Shown here in pieces: positions 5,315 through 11,486 of a stretch of 11,486 bases of DNA (positions are counted from its first letter, which is position 1; every line of letters starts with the position of its first letter). Under the pieces are notes generated by a model. That model saw only the letters and a program-made list of their open reading frames with translations. It did no database searches and was not told the DNA's origin. The stretch covers positions 1 to 11,486 of the forward strand of contig DGPL01000021.1 of the NCBI GenBank assembly GCA_002390425.1, written 5' to 3'. Source of the stretch: Kordiimonadaceae bacterium UBA4441. GTDB lineage: Bacteria > Pseudomonadota > Alphaproteobacteria > Sphingomonadales > Emcibacteraceae. The translations under genes and the position numbers were made by a program.

Positions 5315-7759
5315 TTAAACGTCTAAGTTACCGACGCTCAGGGCATTATCCTGGATAAATTCACGACGTGGTTCAACCACATCACCCATCAATTTAGAGA
5401 ATATTTCATCCGCTGTGTCCGCATGATCAACTTTTACCTTGAGCAAACTACGCGCATCAGGATCAAGGGTAGTTTCCCACAACTGATCTGGGTTCATTTC
5501 ACCCAATCCTTTATAACGTTGAATGGATAAGCCTTTGCGACCATATTTGATAATGAACGTTAAAAGCTCACTTGGAAGATATAGTTCATGCCCTTCTTCT
5601 TTTCTCGTGATTGTAGAAGGACTAGAAAATACTTCAGCACGTTTCGTGGCGGCGTCGTTTAAACGACGCGCTTCAGCAGAAGCACTGAATACGGCATCAA
5701 TGCGGTAAACGTCTTTAATACCTCGGATTTCTTGAACGAAAATAACACCATCGCCGTTTTCATCCAGCTTCGCCGACCAATTATCTTCGCCAACGCCCGC
5801 ACGTGCATTAAGACGTGATGTGACCGTTTCAAGTATTTTTTCGGCGCCGTTTCCGCGCACAAGCACATCTTCCGAAAGCGCTCCTAGTACGGCAAGTTCC
5901 TCAATAATCTCTTTATTATAACGATTTGGCACGTGAGCCAAGACACGATTTACATTTCGGGTTGTTTCAACGAGATCCGCTAAATCATTTCCTGCAATTT
6001 GCGCACCATCCCCTAATGTTAAAACCATCTCTTCTAACGTTTGAGCTATTAAATAATCTTCAAGTGCGGGGTCGTCTTTTAGATAAACTTCTGATTTACC
6101 TCTGCTCACTTTATAAAGTGGCGGTTGAGCAATATATAAATACCCTTTATCAATAAGTTCCGGCATTTGACGATAAAAGAATGTTAGAAGTAGTGTTCTA
6201 ATATGCGCACCATCAACATCAGCATCCGTCATAATAATGACTTTATGATATCTCAATTTTTCAATATTAAATTCTTCGCGACCGATACCTGTTCCAAGTG
6301 CAGTAATAAGTGTACCGATTTCTTGTGAACCAAGCATTCTATCAAATCGGGCTCGCTCAACGTTCAGAATTTTACCTTTAAGTGGTAAAATTGCCTGATT
6401 TTTACGGTGACGCCCTTGTTTCGCGCTACCACCCGCACTATCACCCTCTACGATGAATATTTCCGCAAGCTCAGGATTTCGTTCCTGGCAATCCGCAAGC
6501 TTTCCAGGAAGCGACGAAATATCAAGACCGGTAGGTTTTCTAACCAATTCACGGGCTTTACGTGCTGCTTCACGCGCGGCAGCTGCTTCGCAAATTTTAC
6601 TAATGATAATTTTGGCTTCTGCAGGATGTTCTTCAAACCACTGGCCAAGCTTTTCATTCAGTAAACTTTCAACAACAGGACGCACTTCTGATGAAACCAA
6701 TTTATCTTTGGTTTGTGATGAGAATTTTGGATCAGGCACCTTAACACTTAACACACACGTGAGACCCTCGCGGCTATCATCGCCGGAAATTGAAACTTTT
6801 TCACGTTTCGCAATTCCTGTTGCATTAGCATAGTTATTAATGGTTCTGGTGAGCGCGCCTCTAAATCCGGCCAAATGCGTACCACCATCCCGTTGCGGAA
6901 TATTATTGGTAAAACACAGCACATTTTCATGATAACTATCGTTCCATTGAAGCGAACATTCAAAGACAATATCTTCTTTCTCACCCATAATGGAAATAGG
7001 AGCTTCGATAAGAGCAGTCTTACTTCGGTCAAGATAATCAACATAAGCGTGAATACCGCCTTCATAATAAAGCTCTACTTCTTCATGATCGCTAGTACGG
7101 TGGTCTTGCACGATAATGCGTACACCGCGATTTAGAAAAGCGAGTTCACGAAAACGATGTTTCAATGTTTTATAACTGAAATCCGTATTGGTAAATGTAT
7201 CCGTAGACGGTTTAAAAGTAACCTGCGTTCCCGTTTTGCCAGGCGTATCGGCTACAATAACCAAATCTTCTAATGGTTCTCCATGTTCAAAACGCATAAA
7301 GTGTTCTTTATCATTACGCCAAATACGCAGCTCCAAGAAATCGGAAAGCGCATTTACAACTGAAACGCCAACGCCGTGAAGACCGCCGGAAACTTTATAA
7401 CTGTTTGAATCAAATTTACCACCCGCATGTAGCTGTGTCATAATCACTTGCGCAGCAGAGACACCTTCTTCCTCATGCATATCAACGGGAACACCGCGAC
7501 CATTGTCGGTAACCGATATAGAACCATCCGCGTTCATCGTCACGAGAACCTTGTCACAATACCCCGCAAGACTTTCGTCGATTGCATTATCAGAAACCTC
7601 AAAAACCATATGATGCAGGCCTGTACCGTCATCGGTGTCGCCAATATACATTCCCGGTCTTTTGCGCACAGCATCAAGTCCTTTTAGGACTTTAATCGAG
7701 TCTGCGCCATAATCTTCAGCGCCCTCTGTTGCGTCTTTCATTTCCGTTTCTTCAGACAT
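5315..7759 (-). CDS. gyrB: DNA gyrase subunit B
   Basis: GyrB is the ATPase subunit of gyrase, which introduces negative supercoils together with GyrA (not in this window). The GHKL ATPase domain shows DNAIDES (Asn58, catalytic Glu62), TDNGRGVPV (Asp85) and GGLHGVG (125-131). The transducer follows to about residue 410. The TOPRIM domain has EGDSAGG (Glu438) and TDADVDGAHI with the metal-binding Asp512, Asp514 and Asp516. An insertion of roughly 170 residues between PPLYKV (546-551) and LPSELL (728-733), as in E. coli GyrB, marks the Gram-negative type; QRYKGLGEMNPDQLWETT (747-764) closes the protein. With an offset of 14, the quinolone-relevant E. coli residues Asp426 and Lys447 are conserved as Asp440 and Lys461. 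The length, 814, is normal (E. coli 804). The ATG has GAGG close upstream. It lies 56 bases after recF and has no convincing promoter of its own. Confidence 0.98.
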   Translation of the reverse strand: MSEETEMKDATEGAEDYGADSIKVLKGLDAVRKRPGMYIGDTDDGTGLHHMVFEVSDNAIDESLAGYCDKVLVTMNADGSISVTDNGRGVPVDMHEEEGVSAAQVIMTQLHAGGKFDSNSYKVSGGLHGVGVSVVNALSDFLELRIWRNDKEHFMRFEHGEPLEDLVIVADTPGKTGTQVTFKPSTDTFTNTDFSYKTLKHRFRELAFLNRGVRIIVQDHRTSDHEEVELYYEGGIHAYVDYLDRSKTALIEAPISIMGEKEDIVFECSLQWNDSYHENVLCFTNNIPQRDGGTHLAGFRGALTRTINNYANATGIAKREKVSISGDDSREGLTCVLSVKVPDPKFSSQTKDKLVSSEVRPVVESLLNEKLGQWFEEHPAEAKIIISKICEAAAAREAARKARELVRKPTGLDISSLPGKLADCQERNPELAEIFIVEGDSAGGSAKQGRHRKNQAILPLKGKILNVERARFDRMLGSQEIGTLITALGTGIGREEFNIEKLRYHKVIIMTDADVDGAHIRTLLLTFFYRQMPELIDKGYLYIAQPPLYKVSRGKSEVYLKDDPALEDYLIAQTLEEMVLTLGDGAQIAGNDLADLVETTRNVNRVLAHVPNRYNKEIIEELAVLGALSEDVLVRGNGAEKILETVTSRLNARAGVGEDNWSAKLDENGDGVIFVQEIRGIKDVYRIDAVFSASAEARRLNDAATKRAEVFSSPSTITRKEEGHELYLPSELLTFIIKYGRKGLSIQRYKGLGEMNPDQLWETTLDPDARSLLKVKVDHADTADEIFSKLMGDVVEPRREFIQDNALSVGNLDV

Positions 7760-7815
7760 AAACCTCGTCCTTTATAATACAAAATTTTTCAAACATGACT
7801 ATAGCATGCTTCTTC

Positions 7816-9018
7816 TTATTCCGCTTCTATTTTTCCATCTTTAAAGTGAAAAAATCTGGCGCGATTTGCCATTAATTCAAATAACGATTTATCCGTGCCC
7901 GTTAGCCACACTTGTGAACCAATGTCCCCTAATTCTTCAAATAAAAATCCACGTCTTTTTTCATCTAGATGCGCTGCAACTTCATCCAAAAGCAATATCG
8001 GCGGCGCACCAAATTGAGTTGCGCTTAATCTGGCGCTTGCTAATGTAATCCCGATGAGCAATGCTTTTTGTTCCCCCGTTGAACAAAGCTCCGCTGGCAT
8101 GTCTTTATTTTTATGGCGCACGAGTAAATCGGTTTTATGTGGACCGATGGAAGTTCTGCCGGATCGTGCATCTTGCTGCCGGGAGGAAACCAGCCTTTCA
8201 CAGAATTCCGTTTCAACCTCTAATGCCGGGCGATTAAGCAGCCCCTGCTCAAGATCACCACCTAAAGAGAGAACGGCACTTGGAAAAGCGGACTGACTTT
8301 CTGAAATAGCTTGCGATAATTTATCAATAGCATCAAGCCGCGCAGCAGCAACGGCAACTCCATGTTCAGCCATTCGACTTTCAAGGCTTGAAACCCATTG
8401 TGGGTCAGCATGTCCCTCAGAAAGTAATTTTGAACGTTCTCGCATAACACGCTCATATGCACCCACTTCTCGGCTATGGGATGGATGATAGGCCGCAACA
8501 AGTCGATCAAGAAAACGTCTTCTACCTGAAACACCGTCAATAAATAACCGGTCCATTTGAGGCGTTAGCCAAGCCACTTGTAAAATATCCCCAAAAGCCG
8601 CAGGGCTATTAAGGTTTTCACCGTCTAAACGCCCAATGCGGCGATCCGGTGATGTCTCTGAATTGAGCGCGTGACGCGGTAAAAGTCCGCTTCCAAGTTG
8701 GCGCTCCCCATCTGGCGTAAAGATACGACCAGAAACAGCCCAAGGTGCTTCAGCGCCAATTTTATTAACATCGGAAAGTTTCGCTCTTCTTAAACCGCGC
8801 CCCGGTGACAAAAATGATATCGCCTCAAGTAAATTGGTTTTCCCTGCCCCGTTGGCCCCCGTCAGGACAACAGAATTTGCACCCGTTTCAAGTGACATAC
8901 TTTCATAAGAGCGGAAATTTGTAAGCATGACACAGTCCACATAAAGAACCAGTGCCTTACCCAAAGGCAAGGCACTGGAAAGATTTTCGCGGTTGTTGGA
9001 ATGTGCCAGATTGCTCAC
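7816..9018 (-). CDS. recF: DNA replication and repair protein RecF
   Basis: RecF is an SMC-like ATPase that, with RecO and RecR, loads RecA at single-strand gaps and helps restart stalled forks. The Walker A motif GANGAGKT (54-61, Lys60), the ABC signature STGEQKALLIG (313-323) and Walker B ILLLDEVAAHLD (341-352, Asp345, Glu346) are all present, with LTPQMDRLFIDGVSGRRRFL (151-170) as a family block. SPGRGLRRAKL (71-81) is typical of alphaproteobacterial RecF. The longest open frame begins with GTG at 9018, 12 bases after the dnaN stop, and gives 400 residues, but the conserved region only starts near residue 25 (LYVDCVMLTNFRSY). Later starts are GTG at 8940 or ATG at 8928; the latter would remove part of the first beta strand. 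No strong ribosome site precedes any of them. A 10-base-pair inverted repeat lies inside the extra N-terminal segment. It is probably co-transcribed with dnaN and gyrB. Confidence 0.95.
   Translation of the reverse strand: MSNLAHSNNRENLSSALPLGKALVLYVDCVMLTNFRSYESMSLETGANSVVLTGANGAGKTNLLEAISFLSPGRGLRRAKLSDVNKIGAEAPWAVSGRIFTPDGERQLGSGLLPRHALNSETSPDRRIGRLDGENLNSPAAFGDILQVAWLTPQMDRLFIDGVSGRRRFLDRLVAAYHPSHSREVGAYERVMRERSKLLSEGHADPQWVSSLESRMAEHGVAVAAARLDAIDKLSQAISESQSAFPSAVLSLGGDLEQGLLNRPALEVETEFCERLVSSRQQDARSGRTSIGPHKTDLLVRHKNKDMPAELCSTGEQKALLIGITLASARLSATQFGAPPILLLDEVAAHLDEKRRGFLFEELGDIGSQVWLTGTDKSLFELMANRARFFHFKDGKIEAE
8949..8978 (-). repeat. Inverted repeat (hairpin) near the start of recF
   Basis: A perfect 10-base-pair stem, CCAGTGCCTT (8949-8958) with AAGGCACTGG (8969-8978), closes a 10-base loop. 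On the recF mRNA strand GCCTT occurs twice in tandem, so AAGGC could pair with either copy, giving a long or a short hairpin. It spans codons 14-24 of the longest recF frame and lies just upstream of the alternative GTG start at 8940. On the minus strand it is followed only by TTCTTT, a poor terminator tail. Modulation of recF translation is possible but is inference. Confidence 0.5.
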
Positions 9019-9030
9019 CCGAGAACTCTA

Positions 9031-10152
9031 TTACACTCTCATAGGCATGAGAACGTAAAGTGCCCCTTCATCGGTTAAATCTTTGAGTATCGTCGGTGCC
9101 GCCGCATCTGCAAAAGCGACTTGTACAACATCGCCTTCGATCTGCGCTAAAATATCAAGGAGATATCTGGAATTAAATCCAATTTCCATTTCATCTGAAT
9201 CATAGCTGACTGATAATTCTTCCCGCGCCGTTCCATGCTCTGGACTATTCACAGTCAATCTTAATTGCCCTGAACTCATAGCCAGTTTAACTGAGCGGGT
9301 TTTATCAGAAGAAATGGTAGAAACACGATCAACAGATTCAGCAAGCACCTTGCTATCTACTTCCATGTTTTTATCATTTCCTTCAGGAATAACACGCGTG
9401 TAATCTGGGAACGTGCCATCAATTAATTTTGAAGTAAGCACAATATCGGCAAACGCAAAACGGATTTTTGTATCTGATAGGCTGACTTCAACGTCACCTT
9501 CATACTCATCAATTAATTTTCTTAATTCACCCACTGCTTTACGAGGAACAATAATCCCTGGCATATCTGCGGCCCCTTCTGGCTGATCAACATCAAATCT
9601 CGCCAACCTGTGGCCATCCGTTGCAACACCACGCAGAACGGCTTCACCGTTATCGTCGCTCGCAGCATGCAAATAAATACCATTTAGGTAATAACGTGTT
9701 TCTTCCGTTGAAACAGCAAACCGTGTTTTATCGATAAGACGTTTTAAATTCACACCTGTCACATTAAAGCTTACTGGCAAATCGCCTTCTGACATCACAG
9801 GAAAATCTTCTCTCGGTAAACAAGATAGAGTAAATTTAGATCTTCCCGCGCTTATTGATAACCGTCCGCTATCCACATCATAATAAAGCTCGACCTGAGC
9901 CCCTTCAGGAAGTTTACGAACAATGTCATATAATGTATGTGCCGGTGCCGTTATACCGCCTGGCTCTTCCGTTTCTACGGCAACGCCTTCACCAATGGCA
10001 ATATCCAGATCGGTTGCTGCTAGGTTTAAACGCCCCTCTTCACCCTCAAGCAAAACATTCGACAAGATGGGAATAGTATTGCGGCGCTCGACAACGCTTT
10101 GGATGTGTCCAAGTGATTTAAGTAAGGCGCCTCGTTCTATATTCAATTTCAT
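9031..10152 (-). CDS. dnaN: DNA polymerase III beta subunit (sliding clamp)
   Basis: The beta clamp is a ring-shaped dimer that tethers polymerase III and other partners to DNA. The 373 residues fit three repeated clamp domains (roughly 1-120, 121-250 and 251-373), the usual length. Conserved blocks are RRNTIPILSNVLLE (23-36), FAVSTEETRYYLNGIYL (145-161), ATDGHRLA (177-184), SKLIDGTFPDYTRVIP (241-256), GFNSRYLLDIL (325-335) and the C-terminal YVLMPMRV, whose last residues line the groove that binds clamp-binding peptides. The start is an ATG without a strong Shine-Dalgarno. It lies 194 bases after dnaA, with a probable terminator and possible promoter in the gap, and only 12 bases before recF. 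Confidence 0.98.
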   Translation of the reverse strand: MKLNIERGALLKSLGHIQSVVERRNTIPILSNVLLEGEEGRLNLAATDLDIAIGEGVAVETEEPGGITAPAHTLYDIVRKLPEGAQVELYYDVDSGRLSISAGRSKFTLSCLPREDFPVMSEGDLPVSFNVTGVNLKRLIDKTRFAVSTEETRYYLNGIYLHAASDDNGEAVLRGVATDGHRLARFDVDQPEGAADMPGIIVPRKAVGELRKLIDEYEGDVEVSLSDTKIRFAFADIVLTSKLIDGTFPDYTRVIPEGNDKNMEVDSKVLAESVDRVSTISSDKTRSVKLAMSSGQLRLTVNSPEHGTAREELSVSYDSDEMEIGFNSRYLLDILAQIEGDVVQVAFADAAAPTILKDLTDEGALYVLMPMRV

Positions 10153-10222
10153 TTGATAATTTCACGCTTCATATTTACAAGATTATTAGATCCCGAACTT
10201 TATAAAAGTCCATTTTCATATT

Positions 10223-10228
10223 ATTATA
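10223..10228 (-). promoter_or_regulatory. Possible -10 element of a dnaN promoter
   Basis: A perfect TATAAT on the minus strand lies about 70 bases before the dnaN ATG, downstream of the dnaA terminator hairpin. The sequence 16-18 bases upstream (TGGTAG region) is a poor -35 match, so support is limited to the -10 box and its location. No TTATCCACA-type DnaA box was seen by eye in the 10153-10346 gap. Confidence 0.28.
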
Positions 10229-10255
10229 TATGTTGAAAAACAGACTACCATAATG

Positions 10256-10278
10256 AGCCATTACGTCAATGGCTTTTT
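10256..10278 (+). terminator. Hairpin plus T-tract facing dnaA (plus strand)
   Basis: AGCCATT (10256-10262) and AATGGCT (10268-10274) form a 7-base-pair stem with a five-base loop, and TTTTT ends at 10278 on the plus strand. The form is that of an intrinsic terminator, but the only genes here read on the minus strand, so it would stop antisense transcription heading toward dnaA. Alternatively it is a structural or protein-binding palindrome in the dnaN upstream region. Confidence 0.4.
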
Positions 10279-10319
10279 CACGGTTTTCTGCCGAGTCGCA
10301 ATATATTTCTTATGGAGCT

Positions 10320-10341
10320 AAAAGAGGCCTTATTTGGCCCC
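10320..10341 (-). terminator. Probable intrinsic terminator of dnaA
   Basis: On the minus strand, GGGGCC, loop AAATAA and GGCCTC form a six-base-pair stem with one G-U pair (10341-10324), followed directly by TTTT (10323-10320). The hairpin starts only five bases after the dnaA stop codon. The stem is short but GC-rich and well placed; it would separate dnaA from the dnaN-recF-gyrB unit, perhaps partially. Confidence 0.5.
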
Positions 10342-10346
10342 AATTT

Positions 10347-11486
10347 TCAGGTGCTAAACATACGCTCAAGATGAAGGATATCTTCTTCAAGAACACTGTC
10401 CGTTTGGCGCAATTCTTCAATACGCTTAACCGCGTGCATTACTGTCGTATGATCACGTCCGCCGAATTTTCTTCCTATTGCAGGAAGCGACATAGATGTT
10501 AATTGTTTACTTAAATACATCGCCAATTGTCTGGGCCGCGCTACTTGTCTTGCTCTGCGGGCTGACAATAAATCAGATAGCTTGATGTTGTAGTAATCGG
10601 CCACTTGTCTTTGAATTTCATCAACCGTTACGCGTCGGTCATTGGCTCTGAGCAAGTCTTGTAACACTTCTTGTGTCATATCAAGAGTGATCGGGCGTCC
10701 AATTAAAGTAGAATGCGCCACCATTCGATTAAATGCGCCTTCCAACTCTCTGACGTTTGAGCTTATTCGTCTTGCTAAAAATTCGATTACTTCACTTTGG
10801 ATTTCAACTTCGGGAATATTATTGGCTTTTTGCTGTAAAATACCAAGACGCAGCTCATAATCTGTCGGATGAATATCAGCGACAAGCCCCCAACCAAGGC
10901 GTGAGCGAATTCTTTCTTCAACTCCCTCAAGGTTAGAAGGAGAACGGTCCGCAGATAAAACCACTTGTCGGTTATGATCAATGAGAGCGTTAAACGTATG
11001 AAAGAACTCTTCCTGCGTTGAATTTTTATTCGCAATAAATTGCAAATCATCAATCATTAAAAGATCAACATTACGGAATTTTTCCTTAAAGCTCATTGTA
11101 TCTTTATAACGGATAGACGAAATAAACTGATACATAAACTGTTCCGCGGATAAATAGACCACCTTTTTATTCGGAAAATTTTCACGCATAGCCCAAGCAA
11201 TAGAATGCATTAAATGGGTTTTACCTAATCCAACACCACCGTGTAAGAAAAGTGGATTAAAATTAACATCTTTATTTTCCGCTACTCTGCGGGCGGCCGC
11301 ATATGCAAACTCGTTTGATTTGCCAACAACAAAACTATCAAATGTAAATCTTGCATCAAGTGGCGCTCCAAAACTGCTCTCGCTTACCATTTTAACTGAC
11401 GCATTAGATTTTACTTTAGGTTTAGTTATGCTTTCAGATTTTTGAATACCATCATCTTCAATATCTTTATCTGTCCCTTGAAAACC
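10347..11486 (-). CDS. dnaA: Chromosomal replication initiator DnaA (N-terminus outside window)
   Basis: DnaA is the AAA+ protein that binds DnaA boxes at oriC and opens the duplex. The frame is open to the right edge: 379 codons are visible, the first 32 being a charged, low-complexity linker (domain II) before VSESSFGAPLDARFTFDSFV. Domain I lies outside the window, so the Met at 11390 should not be taken as the start. Counting from that Met, Walker A is GGVGLGKTH (51-59), Walker B is LLMIDDLQF (110-118), box VII is RSRLGWG (162-168) and sensor II is SNVRELEGAF (211-220). Domain IV carries the DnaA-box-binding signature GRKFGGRDHTTVMHAVKRIE (306-325). LGWGLVADIHPTDYELRLGI is typical of alphaproteobacteria. 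The gene ends at TGA (10347-10349), followed by a probable terminator. Confidence 0.97.
   Translation of the reverse strand, partial: GFQGTDKDIEDDGIQKSESITKPKVKSNASVKMVSESSFGAPLDARFTFDSFVVGKSNEFAYAAARRVAENKDVNFNPLFLHGGVGLGKTHLMHSIAWAMRENFPNKKVVYLSAEQFMYQFISSIRYKDTMSFKEKFRNVDLLMIDDLQFIANKNSTQEEFFHTFNALIDHNRQVVLSADRSPSNLEGVEERIRSRLGWGLVADIHPTDYELRLGILQQKANNIPEVEIQSEVIEFLARRISSNVRELEGAFNRMVAHSTLIGRPITLDMTQEVLQDLLRANDRRVTVDEIQRQVADYYNIKLSDLLSARRARQVARPRQLAMYLSKQLTSMSLPAIGRKFGGRDHTTVMHAVKRIEELRQTDSVLEEDILHLERMFST

Noticed and set aside
6448..7135. Several open frames of 69-126 codons on both strands inside gyrB
   Set aside because: They overlap conserved gyrB codons throughout, have no recognisable domain, and are explained as other-frame shadows.
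7760..7815. Possible gyrB promoter (TATTAT on the minus strand near 7775)
   Set aside because: The -10-like box is so close to the ATG that the transcript would start in or after the ribosome site, and no -35 box fits.
10153..10346. Replication origin between dnaA and dnaN
   Set aside because: The gap is AT-rich, but I found no TTATCCACA-like DnaA boxes or repeated 13-mers by eye.
1..11486. Novel defence, mobile or biosynthetic system
   Set aside because: All full-length genes belong to housekeeping or common families; no transposase, integrase, CRISPR repeat, toxin-antitoxin pair or tRNA-adjacent attachment site was visible.

Overview
This window looks like ordinary chromosomal DNA from a low-GC alphaproteobacterium. 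The assignment rests on protein flavour: the DnaA stretch SRLGWGLVADIHPTDYELR, the RecF stretch SPGRGLRRAKL, a GyrB with the Gram-negative insertion, a Sco-type copper protein and a UPF0260 (YcgN) protein. The DNA is AT-rich for the class. I cannot name a genus from the sequence alone.

Right half (5315-11486, all minus strand): the classical replication block dnaA-dnaN-recF-gyrB, read from right to left. dnaA runs off the right edge, so its N-terminal domain I is missing. A 194-base gap with a probable dnaA terminator and a possible dnaN promoter separates dnaA from dnaN. recF follows dnaN after 12 bases and gyrB follows recF after 56 bases, so the last three are probably co-transcribed. Together they encode initiation (DnaA), the sliding clamp (DnaN), gap repair (RecF) and the gyrase ATPase/TOPRIM subunit (GyrB).

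Middle (2707-5313): a short bifunctional class A penicillin-binding protein (minus strand) lies divergently from a small VOC-fold metalloprotein (plus strand). The VOC gene has the best sigma-70 promoter in the window. It converges on gyrB with a shared hairpin that can terminate both transcripts.

Left part (1-2692): a three-gene plus-strand operon, Sco-type copper protein, YcgN cysteine-cluster protein and YgjP-like zinc peptidase, diverges from a small exported ankyrin-repeat protein on the minus strand. At the extreme left edge are two short reading-frame pieces, in different frames, that look like the two ends of a degenerate EAL-domain protein with its middle missing; this is probably a pseudogene remnant.

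I saw no rRNA, tRNA, CRISPR array, insertion sequence, phage gene or unknown multi-gene system. No gene-free stretch exceeds 300 bases. The second-look items are small: the broken left-edge gene, hairpins at the dnaA/dnaN and dnaN/recF junctions, and uncertain start codons for recF, the penicillin-binding protein and the YgjP-like gene.
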